A stretch of 64,000 nucleotides of DNA from Tomocerus qinae. Its lineage: Eukaryota; Arthropoda; Collembola; Entomobryomorpha; Tomoceridae. The notes under the pieces are model-generated. The model did no database searches, was not told where the DNA came from, and was given only the letters and a program-made list of their open reading frames with translations. This document shows positions 12,472 to 24,774 of the stretch, piece by piece (the first letter of the stretch is position 1; every line of letters starts with the position of its first letter). Location of the stretch: NCBI GenBank assembly GCA_020055645.1, contig CM034547.1:12308513-12372512 (forward strand), given 5' to 3'. A program made the translations under genes and the position numbers.

Positions 12472-15400
12472 ATGGCCCCAGATGATGAACGGGACCTAAT
12501 AGAGGCCGTGGTAACATGTGAAGGTAACCTTCATGATCCAGACTTTTCCGAACGGTTCCAAACTTTGGTTAACAAGCTTAAAACCGTTTTATATACAAGT
12601 ACGACAATCAATAAGTTAATTTTATTCATTCGTTATTGAGATTGAGATTTTGTTTGACTTCTTTATAAAATATATTTTTTATTTTTTAGAAGAGGAACCT
12701 TTCAAAATTAGAAAAGTTGAACCATGGAATTCAGTGCGAGTGACGATCAGTATTCCAAAAGAAGCAGCCCAACGGCTGAGGGTGTTAGCCCAACAAGGAT
12801 CCCATGTACTTCGACAGTTGGGCATACTTTCTGTGCAAGTAGAAGGCGACCAGGTATTAATTATTTATAAATTTAAAAAGTGCTCTAACTTTTGAACAGG
12901 TTTTTTAAAATGGTTTTTTAAACGATAAGGTGATCTCGTTGACATTGGCTGGGCGCTATAATAATGAACCTCAAGAAGTGATTTTACGACCGAGCGATGC
13001 GCCAATTCCTTCGACACCGTTGGCGGCATCGGCAGCCTCCTCTTCCTCCTCGTTGCCGTCAACAACAACAGTCCCCTTGCCGGTGGCAGCCATTGCAGCA
13101 GCGCCAGTTGCTGGCCCCAGTGGAGTGACATTAGACATTCTATCCTCATCAAGTTCTTCAGCGTTTAGGAGTCCTAATGTAGTCGCTCCTAGCGGTGAAG
13201 CAATCCCCTTGCCTCCAAAAAATGCTTCGGGGGCGCCACGACCTCCGCTTGGGGGACCCTTTCCCTTTGCGAGCATGACCCATGCCGCACAAGCTATGCA
13301 AAGAAACGAGAGTAGCAACCCACTGATAAACACAGCCAATAGTACAAACAACAGTCCCAGTCCTTCAATATCTCCCGCACCGTCTGGAGCACTGTCAACT
13401 CCAACGACACCAAATCCTACAGTGAATGCCGTTCCGCCGGTCAACAACAATAATAGTATTGCTCCAGTGAACTCGTCAGTGGGTGCCTCTCAACAAACAA
13501 CTGTGACAATACCTGTGCTAGTGCAGACACAGACTGCAAACCACACAGCTCCTGTTTCGGTTGGCTTATCAGTACAGGGTGTTCCTCTAACTAATATCAA
13601 TCTGACTAATGTAACAGTTAAAAGTGACCAAGTGACAAGGTACATTTTGAACAGCAGTAGTAATGTGAATACGAATGCCATTAGTCAGGCCAGCCCAAGT
13701 CAGAGCTTACAACTTCAACTTGTGAATGTGAATGTTCCACCGCCTTATCCTGGTGTGAATAGTAATAGTAGTAGTAGTAGTAATGTTAATAATAATAATA
13801 ATAACAACACTAACTCCAGTAATCATCTTGTTCATCATCATCATCTGAAACAGCAGGGAACTCTAAGTTCACCCAGGGTCCCTGTTACGTCTAGTTCTAA
13901 TTCCTCGGCCACTGTGACAATGGTTGGTGCTGCGGCTGCCGGTGTCAGTGTAGGACAGTCTTGCAGTCAGTCGAGTGGAGGGAAAAACAACGGTAATTTC
14001 ATCACGCCTTCCGAACCTGTACGACTTAGTGGCACTGGAACATTGAAAGCTAGAACTGTTGGTCAAGTTCAAGGTGAAGCCAAATCTAAACCTAGTCAAC
14101 CGCCGCCTCATGCCGTCCTTAAGTCTTTGCTTGCCCAAGGGAAGGAGCCCTCGACGCATCCGCATACTTCTCAAGCTCCGCCTCAGTTGACCTCTTCCGG
14201 AAAGCCCCGTCAATTTTTAATCAATCCCCTGACGGGTCACTTGGAGCCGATGCCCAGCGAGAGTAGCTCAGAGAGCGAAGCGAGTGAGGACGACGATGAG
14301 ACCGAAGTCGTCCAACCAACAAGAGGCAAAGGAAGTCGTCTTCATTTCACGACTCAAAAGAAATCTAACCTGCACAATCTGCCTCCAAACTTACAAATGT
14401 CCGATACTGCCAAAGCAATTGCCTCGATTGAGTCTGCCCAATCTTCTCTCATGCAAAAAATCAATGCTAGTTTACATCCTGGAAGAATTGTTCGCCCTGG
14501 CTCGCCTGCATCGTCATCTGGGAGAAAGTCGAGGGATGAGTCCATGAATCCTTCCTTATCCACAAAAGACATAAAAGAAAAAGACACTCCTCCGGTGGTT
14601 GTCAATAGTGTTCCAGGGGAGAAAATCAAACTAAGGCTTAAGTTAGAGAAGAGTGAACCTGTCATGTCCTCTGCATATAAAGTTGAATTTATGAAGAAGT
14701 CAGAAAAGAGTTCATTGTCATCATCCTCTGGCGGATTATCGTCATCAGGCGGTGGAACTTCACCTGCTCCTGGCGAACAACCCAGAGTTCCCCCACTTCA
14801 CATTTCCCTTCGAGGTAAAAATGCTGCAGTCGTCGTGAGTCCCCGCAGAGAGGATAAAGATAAAGATTTCAGTAAGTCAATGTTGGAACAATCCCTCGGG
14901 ACGATTCCTTCTGTCGTTAGCGAGAAAGTCTTGAACTCATATAAACTCAACAATAGCAAAAGAGCCAAATCCCGAATAAAAAGTAACGATAGTACGAACA
15001 GCAATGACAGCGACAAATTCTCTGGTAGCAAGAAGGCTACCAAAATATCCCGTCCAAGATTGTCTAAAGACAATAGTAGTGGTAGTAGTTGGAGTGACAG
15101 CACGTCAGTGCTCAGTGGGAATCTGGATGGGATTTCAGAAGATCCGTTGAAAAGTCGCTTGTACAATTTAGAAGACAAAAACCTCGTTTCGAGCCAGAGT
15201 CAGAATCAAAGTTTAGATTGTAATCATGCCAGTGCTGTCGTAGATAAAGTTTCCATCGTTCCTTCTAAAGTGCAACCAGGAGGGCTCGTAGATCTCATCT
15301 CAGGGAATAGTTCGATGACAAATATTGTAGGAAAAGTTAAAAAGAGTCGGCGAAAATCCGAATTGCTCACGGGTCGAACGACAGAAAACTTGAGTAGTAT

Positions 15401-18400
15401 CAGTAGCAATCTTCCATTGAATGTGACCTCACAATCAGCTGAAATAGCCCATGCTCAAGGTACGCAATTGATGAAACATCTGTCACAGTCACAATCCGCA
15501 GTCATGAACGATTTCCCTGTTCATGAAACGAATGTCGGGACTTGTAGAACTCCTCCCATCCCTATTTCCTGTGATATTGACAGCAAAGAAACAAGCAAGG
15601 TTCCAGAGAAAGTCTCTGTGTCTACTAGTACTCCAGGGGGATTGGTCCCATTAGGGACTCCTAGCACTCTGATAGCCAAAGATTCTTTACATAATGCTCC
15701 GAAGGCTACTCCAAAACCTCCAGACATTCCAAAACTTCACAAAGGTTTGTTTCATCAATTGTAGTAATAATACTTAGTAGTGCGTCATTTACAGGTAAAA
15801 AGTATTTCTGATCATGCATAAACGTTTCATTTTAATTGTTGCAGGTCCCGTGCCGAAGGAGCTAGAGATTATGTCGGTACAGGCCAACACAGTCATTCCA
15901 GAGGCAAAAGTGTCGAAAAGCCCGAAGCCGATGCCGGAGCTTTTGGCTCTTCCCCTATCTTCGCCGGACAAATCAACCGACCACTCGCATTTTTCTATAT
16001 CGTCAAATCCTCATCATCCGCTTACTCAATTCCACCTTCAATCCCCACAGTCAAAAGAACCGAAATCCTCCCACCCTGGAACGTCTGGCAATCCTGGCAG
16101 TGCAGGTGCAAGTCCCACATCCAACAGTGCAATATTATCTCGATCGCTTATGATGACAGAGATGGTAAATGCTCTGCGAACGTCTCAGTCGTCTGTATCT
16201 CCTTCACTACTTTCCCAACAACAATCTCAGTCTCAGCAATCATCTCAAAGTCAGCTGTTAAACAAATTACTTTCCGACCGGCAGAAGCACAAGGAAAAAG
16301 ACGCAATCCCTAGTTCTCCTTTTATACCGTCGGGGAGTACACTTCCAGTACTGAGAGAAAAGGAGCGTGATCAATCAAGCAAACCGACTCCTGCTGGAGT
16401 TTCTATCAGTACTGTATCTTCTGCCCCTCCCTCCACTTCCGCCTCCACCCCCAGCAACTTGAGTAATCGGGTGAAAGGAAACACACCTACAATTCTTCGC
16501 TCCAGAGTACAAAGTAGTTCAAGTCCCCGAATATCCACTGGTACGTCAACGGATAAGGAGCAAACGCCTGTGCCAATGCCAACTTTGACCCCTTCACCTG
16601 CTCTGAAAAGTCTCTTGGAGAAAAGAAAGCAGCAAATTCCTTCATCTAGTATTTTACCTGTACCTCCTATCCAAATTTCAACTCAGTCTCAGAAGAGTTC
16701 TCAAGAAACGGCGGAAGAGATGGAGGCAGAAGTGGCCAAAGTGCAGAAGCGTCTGAATCAAATCGGTGGGGTGGAGATTGAGGTGAGGAAAGTGTGCACG
16801 GAGGACGTGGCGATGCCCAGCAAAGGCCTGCGTGATAAGGTGGAGGTAGAAGTTCAGCTCTGTATACCATCGTCATCTTCGCCGCCAACTTGTGACCCGA
16901 AAGGGGAACCTCAACCTGCAAATGGTAGTACTCCCTCTATCCCTCCTTCGTTAGACCCCTCTACACCGACATCAGCATTAAGATCAGAGCTTGTGACAAT
17001 GGGTGCTCCCGTTCTTGATGGTTCTGGAAGCACATCTTCGTCAGGCAATACAAATCTTCATGCAAACGCATTATCTCTTCCATTGGCCGTTGCCTTACCG
17101 CCTATAACCAAAGCAGAAGATCCGAGTGGTGCCCCTGGAGAGGATTCTGGGATCGACTCAATGGATGCTCTCTCCGAGAAAAGCCCGAATCAAGGAGAGA
17201 GTCCTGCGAGAAAGGAAAGCGATCAGTTCTGTGATAGTTCGTCTGTGACGACGACGAAAAGTTCTCATTTTGTGGACACGACTAATACAAATATAATTGT
17301 TAGTAGTAATTGTAATAATATAAGTAGTATCGATGCCGCGGATCCCCTACCTCCCAATTTACTTTTGCAGCCAGCTGAGCGAGAGTCAGAATCAGATCTA
17401 GAGAAAGACCTAGGTGAAGATGATAAAACCAACGAGAATGATGCCGTTTTGACAATAACGTGCTCTTCTATACGTCCCCCAACTCCAATGGACATAACGG
17501 AAGAGAAAGATGCTGGCTTGGAAGAGGCATCTGTGAATGTAAATGACAGGGAGGAAGGAGTTAGTGATGGCATTGTGCAAAGGGTTGACAGCCCTGTCAG
17601 GAATCAAGTGCCTTGTGAATCAATTGACATAACCATGAACAAAAACCAATCTATGCAAATGGAAGAAATGCCGACCAATTCAACTCCTTCAACTACACCA
17701 CAGATCATTAGTATGGAAATTGACCCAATTTCCAATTCAGATCAATTGACCCAAACAGCTGTTTTATCAGAACCATGCCACCCACCCATTACAGCGACGC
17801 AGACGTTAGCACAAGTCCCAACTTTACCTTTGCCAGCAACAGAATTGCCAGATAAAGCCCAAAGTATCAAATTACTGGAGACACCCTCAATAGAAAAGCA
17901 ACCTGAGTTATCAGAAATCCCAGAATCCTTGCTTATGAACAAAGAATCAGAGACAACCCTAACAGCTGGGGAACAAGAACAAATTCAGATAGAGAAAGAG
18001 AAGATACAAGAGCCAACCGTATTCAAGGCGGAGGTAACAGAATCGACGTCAGTCCTAAATGCTACACCAGAATTGATAAAAGTTACTGAGCTGGAAACCA
18101 AACATACGAATGAACCGGAATTAATCAACACCTCTGTACCAGAACCAACACAAATTATTGCGTCTCCGGAATTAACAAAAATTATACTGGAATCTACAAA
18201 AATCGTATCAGAGAAATCAGCAAAAAGCGAGATAGTGGAATTAACCAAAATTGCGACCATACCAGAAACAACAGATATATCGATACCGGAAGCAAATATG
18301 ATTACGATACCAGAAACCACAAACAAAGCGATTCTGGAAGTAAATAATATTAAGATACCCGAAACGACAAAAATTTCGATACCCGAAATGACAAAAATTT

Positions 18401-21400
18401 CGATACCCGAAATGACAAAAATTTCGATACCCGATATGACAAAAATTTCGGTACCAGAGACAACAAAAACTTCGACACCAGAGTCAATAAAAATTTTGAT
18501 ACCAGAAACAACAAAAATTTCGACACCAGAATTTACAAGAATATCGACACCAGAAACAACAAAACTTTCAACAACAGAAGAAACAAAATTTTCTTCAACA
18601 AAAGTGATAAAAACTCTGACACCAGATACTACAGAAATTTCGAATCCAGAAGCAACTGACGGTTTGCCTTTGGACGCAATAAAAATTTCGAAACCAGACG
18701 CTACAAAAATTTCGACATCAGGAGTGTCAAAAACTACAGCCCCCGAAGCAAAAAAGACAACTTCAACTGAGGCCACGTTAATTACAACACCGGGGACAAT
18801 ATTTGCTAAATCAGAGTTTAGCAAAATTAATTTGGAGAAAACAAAAATTACTGTACTCGAACCCCCACAAATTTCAACGCCAAAACAAATGACAGTTCAA
18901 GAAATGAAGCGAAATATTCCACCAATCGAACCAATTCAGAAGACGATGCCAGAACCTAGCCAAATTACTGTACAAGGCTCAGCCAATTTATCCACATCTG
19001 TCAAATTGACTGTCGCATCAGAAATTGTCACTATTCCATCTAAAATAAATGTAGCGGAGCAAGAAAAGAAAACCCCTAAAGAACTCTCAAATGCTTTGGA
19101 AAGAACCAATATCACCATCAAAAGAACTGACGGTGAAACACCTCCCGCCAAGTTAAAGTTGGTTTTTGAGAAAAAGAAAACTGTAAAAAATACTGCACCA
19201 GTACCGAAAACAGAACGAAACCTACAATCAATAGCAGCAGTAGTACCACAAAAAGACGGTTTTGTAGATATTCCTGTTACAAAAGTTTTACCGGAAACTC
19301 CTGTGATTGCAAAAAAGCAACCAATTCCAAAGCTAAAAGAAATGGCACCGACCACATCTACCACCGCTAATGCTACAGTAAAAGCTCCTATGAAAGACAA
19401 GCAGACTGAAATTGGAAAGACAATAAAGGATACAATAGTCAAACCACAAAACGTAGTTAAATCAGTGAAAGTGGATAAAGTGAGTGGAAGTCCTCGTTTT
19501 ACTAAATCCCCTATAAAAATTCAAACGGTGAAAGTTGACGTGGAGAAAGTAACTACTCCAACTCAGACAGAGATTCAAGGAGTGCCAAGGCATTATAGTT
19601 TAATCACACCTAGACCATATGTATCCGTGTTGGAACAGAGGCCTGAGTCTAAAGATACCATTTTATCTCCCACTCCTCAAGTTAAACCAAAAGCAACTAT
19701 TGTAATTGAGGCTACCAAACCTGTGAAAAGTGAGAACCTCAACAAGGACAGTTCTAGTACCCAACTTCTGACAGTAAATTCTAATGAAAAGATACCCAGT
19801 GTAGTTGATATGGAATGTGACACTGTAACAGCAGCATCCCTTCATTCCTCGTCCTCGGTCATATCTGTGACCCCTCAAAATGCAGGAAATGAAGTAAAGC
19901 CTATTTCGGGACAAAAAGACGACCGGACGTGCCTGTCAGAAAAGGCTGGCGTTAGTGCTACGTCATCGGATAAACCTGTCAAACTTGGCATTGAAGCAAT
20001 TTCTGCTGCATTGAAAGGACGAGCGGCGGCTTCGATGATGCAGCCTAAAGTAAACACTGTAGTACAAACTATCCCTGTTTCGAAAGCGTCTGGTCCAGTA
20101 CCACTAACAATACCTATCTTACCTAAGAATGTACAAATAAATGTCCCAAAAGAACCAGTTGTTAAAGTAGAAAAAGAAATTCAAACGGCAAAATACATAC
20201 CTATGAGAAAACAAATGGAAATGTTGGAGGCTCAAAAGGCAGCTCTAGCTACTCAAATTGCTCAACGAGCGGGAATTTCTGCAAGCAAAGAGGTTGCGAA
20301 AACTACAGCACATATTGGTACGAAGAGCCAGCCTTCACTAAATAAAGAAGAGTTAATGAAAGAAACAGGTGAGAAAAAGCCAGTTACTGAAGTTGGAAAA
20401 CTAGAAAAAGTAGGTGTGCCAATTGTTCAAGATACTAAACCAAAAGAAAAAGCTACTACACCTGAGCCTGTGAAAGTGGAGTGTAAAAGTGGCCTCGTTA
20501 AAGATATATCTGGGTTGCAGCCCCTTGCCGATAAATCAAAAGAGGATGTTGCGGTTCCTGGAGTGAAGGAGCAAATTGCAGAAATAACAGCAGTAAAAAA
20601 GGTAGAGGAGGGAAGTAAAGGAGCGAATACGAATAGAGTCACCCATAACTCTTCCAGTAGTAGAGTTATGCCCACGCAAGAGAATCCAATGCCAAAACCG
20701 GAGGAAACCATTGGAACACCCGAAAAGTCAAAAGATAAATGTGAAGCAAAAAGTGGCGAATCTATGGAGCTCGGTGAGTCGGCAGTTGCAACTCCAACGG
20801 AAAATATACCAAAGGAAATTGAAGAAAAGGAGTCGGAAGCAGTAAAACCATCGGAACGACCGTTACCACCAGTTCTTTCAGTGGCTAAGGATCCTATTGT
20901 TGCCAATCCTAACTCTGCTGTTGAGAAAGAAAAAATCAACATTCCTCCAATGCCAACAACAACGAAAAGTGAAGGAACGAGGGAAGAGATTCCTGTTCAA
21001 GCCACTGTCGAGGCAAAACAATCAGAAGTAATTGAAACAGATGACACAGAGAAGAAAAAAGAGAAAGTAAGTCTGCATCCTAAAGACACACAGGCTACAG
21101 AATTTGAACGGGTGCCAGGGAAGATAATTGAGGCAAGACCGAGTTTCAATCTACAAGTCAGTGCCCAAGAAGAAGTGGATGAACTCAAGTTACAATTGGC
21201 AAGAAAGAATAATAGTCCGATGCAGCCAACGCCAGCTCATAATCCGACAAAAGACATTAAGCTCGATGGAACGGTTATGTTGACTCCTCGTCTACCTGAA
21301 ACTCCTGTCGAAACAAAGTTAACGAATCCTATGGCTAACGTACCACCTCCTAATGCTTCTAGCACTCAGCCAACCACTAGATCCCATTCTAAGGAATTGT

Positions 21401-24400
21401 CCTCAACCCTTTTGAAGGAATCTTTAAAAGAAAGGGCTGGAAATGTTTCTATTAAAATGAAAACTCCTTTGGTTGAACCGTCGGAAAATCCACCAGCTTT
21501 GGAGCCTGCTGTCTCAATTACTACAAATGCCCCAACTATTTCTATGACTTCCCACCATCCATCTAAGTCCGTTTCTTGCTCTCCTCCAAAGTTGCACAAA
21601 GCAGAGCCAGTGCAAATTAATTTGTCCCCAGACTCTGCTAATTCTTCTAATCGAGTATTTCAAGATAAACCACCGAAATTATCAAAAGCCACCGAAACAG
21701 ATAGATCTGTTGTTGTTCCGGAGCAAAGAAAAGTCGAAGAAAAGGACAAAGAACGACCGAAAACCGAATTAAAAACGCAGATGAACCTAATAGCTCCTGG
21801 TGGGAAAATTCAGTTCCCAGGGTTGAATCCTAATCAAAGTATTTTGACGAATATTAATATGTTCCAGTTGTCAAAGAGTGGCACTCTTGCAACGAAAATT
21901 CCACTTGTCTCTGGCACATCTCAATGTGTCACGACGAAAGTGAATCCAATGGTGACAATAGGCCCCATTTCCGTTCCACATCATAGCGGATCGACAACTA
22001 CAGCTGCAGGGGCGGGTCATCAACATCAAACAGTTATTGCTATTCATCCAAACGTAAGCCTACCAGCTAATATATCCCAACATCTACAACACCACCACCC
22101 AAGAGCAGTCACTCTTTCAGTCAATCCAAATATGGTACCAATTAAGCTAGTTACTCTTCCTAAACAAACACAAACTCAATTACAGTCTATGCCGAATCTC
22201 AATCGATCCTCTCCTTTACTGGAAGCCGTAATGACAAACACATCTGGACGAGCAGGGTCACCAAATCCAAAGGGAAGTCCTGTACAAAATACTCCTTTAA
22301 ACCTCGGTTCTGGAAATAACATTCAACTTGGGCCAATTTCCGTCGCTTCTGCCGCAGGAGGAACGGCTAACCCTGTCAAAGTTTTAGTTTCTCCTGTGAA
22401 AATGATGCCGCCAATGTTACTCAAATCTGTTATGATGGCAAATCCCCAAATCAGAATGGTCAGACCAGATTTAAGGCCTCCAGTTCCAGTACAACAGGAA
22501 GTAAAGAAAATCGAAACAGCGCCACCACAGAAGCTTGAACCTACCAAGTCTTCTGAAAAAGATAACCCAGAGTTGAAGAAAGATGCACCCAGGACGAAAT
22601 CTTCAACTTCGGATTCAATATACGAAGATGTAGATGGAGTAGAAATTCTTGATACGGGGTCGCCGGGAGCCAATGAAGAAGATTTACCATTTGAAGCGGA
22701 TATTATACATGATGAGAAAGACTTAGCGGATGTTCTCGCAGGAGAAATTATTGACACGGAAGTTATAGAAAACGGAATGAGTTGTTTGGATGGTCCTTAT
22801 GATTTTGGCAAAGACGGAGAAGATTCCCCTGGTCGCAGTGAATCCATCGACTCTCCTGATTTCCAAAGATTTTCTGCTTCCTCTAAAGGCTTTAAATCCA
22901 GTTGGCATTCTACCGCGACCAAAGAAGAATCCAAAGCACATTTGAATTCTATGCCAGACTCTCCCATTCCTGTCATGAGGTCATCCTCGCCTCTATACAC
23001 ATACTCTAATTCAAATCGCTCTGCTCGGAATTCTCGATCTCGAAGTCCTTCACCACCTGAACCAGATGTCCATGGAGAAGACCAAGAGATTATCGACTGT
23101 CTCTCCAGATCACCTTCACAGCCCAAATTAAGCCCTCAGAATAAGCCACCTCCAATTTTAGAACGGGAGAATAATGAATACGGAAGTCCTGTAAAACCAG
23201 AACTGATAGCAGACCATACGTCAGCTTCAACAGGAGATACGAAAGGAAAGTTAGATCAAGAATTGTCTATCGAAATACCGCCTGTTGATAGTCCTGCATC
23301 TGTAAATCAAGCTACCGATGAAAGAAAGTCTACACGAAGTACACGATCTAATACTCGGCTAGTGAGCCCTGATATTACGGCTTTCAGAAGTGACACGCCA
23401 AAGCCTCAAAAGTTTACTTCCAAGCCAGACTCATCTCTTTTGAAGAATAGTCCAAAGCCAAGTCCCACTGGAAGCTTGAAAATGCTTAGTCCGACAGTTG
23501 CAGGAACTCCATCATCATCTACAAGATCTAGCCCAGTTTCTAATCAGCTTTTGATTTCCACACCGGCAACTACAACGGCGAATTCCAGTTCGAGAGGGAA
23601 AATGCCCGTGACAAACAAAAGGAAGCGACAGGAGTCAGATAGTAGCAGTGCATCCAAAGATGAAAACATGGAAGAAAAAGCCGAAATTGATTTAAATTCC
23701 AGACCTGGGAAGAGAAGGTGCTCTGAAAATGCTGCAGAACTTATTAAAGCATGTATAGGAGTAGAAGACACGCCAAAAAGAAATAGTTCTCTTATTAAAA
23801 AGATGGAAGAATCCAAAGGAAAAGATCTCAAAGGAAAAATGGCAATGAGTAAGATCATTACAATAATTTGCTAATAATAATATGCCAATTTTGTCTATTT
23901 TCATTAAATAAACTCATTTAATTGTTTTTGTTTACAGTGACTGTTGTAGAAGAGACTGAAGACCAGCTAGATTTACTAATAGGAGATCCGACGTTAAGGG
24001 GGAGAGGTGGCAGATCAAGTAGAGGGTCATCTGAAGATAGGTCATCAAGTCGAGGTAGTAGTGTTCACCGCAATACAGTCCCATCTCGAGCGGTTACCAA
24101 AGATGACGAACAAAGAGAAGTCAAGTAAGGAGAAATAATTGTCATACCTAATTCTCTTTAATGGCATTTTCTTTTATGCAATCTCTAAATTCTGTCTAAT
24201 TGGATATTTCTAAAATAGGACTAACAGCAGAGTAAACAACCGTGTGAAGGATAATGCAACCAAATCCAAAACTTCTGGAAATGAAAGTGCACATGTGAAT
24301 TCTACTCCACAAAACAAAAAATCGGCTGGCAGACGTTCGAATAGATCGGCATTGGCAAAAGAAAAATCACCTTTGACTCCTGCTAAAACGAGAACTAATG

Positions 24401-24693
24401 TACGAAAAGATCCCGTAGTTATTTCTGGTGGAAGTACGGACAAATCATCCACTCCCAGTACAAGTCCAGAAAATGAAAATCCTCGTAGGAAGACCAGAAG
24501 TAGCGTTGCAGGTACTTACTTTTATGTCTTACCAACCAATCGGTGGACAAATAGTTGTCATTTATTTCATATAAACAGTATTTTGTAGTTTTATTACATC
24601 TTTGTGGTTGTAATTTTGTTAATAGTAGGGATGCCAGAGTCGGATATGCAGTCATTCAAGAGAAGAAGAATATCTAAAGACACTAAAAGCTAG
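12472..24693 (+). CDS. NCOA6: Nuclear receptor coactivator 6 homologue, very large
   Basis: NCOA6 (ASC-2/TRBP) is a nuclear coactivator that binds ligand-bound receptors through LXXLL motifs and belongs to MLL3/MLL4 H3K4 methyltransferase complexes. Coding exons 12472-12598, 12690-12853, 12930-15744, 15845-23848, 23938-24124, 24219-24511 and 24629-24693 sum to 11655 nt, 3884 aa (human 2063). The N-terminal ~100 residues carry the conserved NCOA6 domain: KVEPWNSVRVTISIPKEAAQ, then RLRVLAQ and LGILSVQVEGD match human almost residue for residue. The rest is low-complexity: Ser/Pro/Asn/Gln-rich in exon 3, Thr/Lys/Glu/Pro-rich in exon 4, with an octapeptide repeat (18259-18798). LXXLL motifs lie at about residues 494 (LKSLL, 14118), 1174 (LNKLL, 16258) and 1289 (LKSLL, 16603). 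The basic C terminus (FKRRRISKDTKS) resembles the human KRRKSK end. Start: first ATG after the acceptor. The family call is firm; alternative splicing of the tail is possible. Confidence 0.93.
13762..13815 (+). repeat. NCOA6: Ser/Asn codon repeats in NCOA6 exon 3
   Basis: Runs of AGT and AAT codons encode a polyserine tract followed by a polyasparagine tract inside the disordered region. These are trinucleotide microsatellites in frame with the coding sequence, so length changes would preserve the frame. Confidence 0.8.
18259..18798 (+). repeat. NCOA6: Octapeptide tandem repeat within NCOA6 (24-bp unit)
   Basis: About 22 consecutive eight-residue units follow the pattern (I/T)PE-T-T-K-I-S; the central units IPEMTKIS, IPEMTKIS and IPDMTKIS are almost identical at DNA level (18361-18460), and the flanks are progressively diverged. 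The array stays in frame and rich in Thr, Ser, Lys and Glu. Strong similarity in the centre and decay at the edges fits repeated unequal exchange within the exon. I know of no such array in vertebrate NCOA6. Confidence 0.9.
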
Positions 24694-24768
24694 TATGCGG
24701 ATTGTGACCTTAATCGTGCGATTCTGTCGCCGAAGAGAATAGCATCGAAAATGTACTGCTGACACCAA

Positions 24769-24774
24769 AATAAA
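24769..24774 (+). terminator. NCOA6: Proximal poly(A) signal of NCOA6
   Basis: AATAAA 76 nt after the NCOA6 stop codon. More AATAAA copies follow over the next kilobases, so a longer 3'UTR is possible. Confidence 0.45.

Noticed and set aside
12971-13450. 159-codon minus-strand frame, and other antisense frames across 12.9-23.9 kb
   Set aside because: Shadows of the codon-biased NCOA6 exons; no start, splice or domain evidence of their own.
17985-18824. 279-codon minus-strand open frame with VVSGVEIFVIS-type repeats
   Set aside because: It is the antisense shadow of the NCOA6 octapeptide array; the 24-bp period keeps it open. The sense frame is continuous with the rest of NCOA6.
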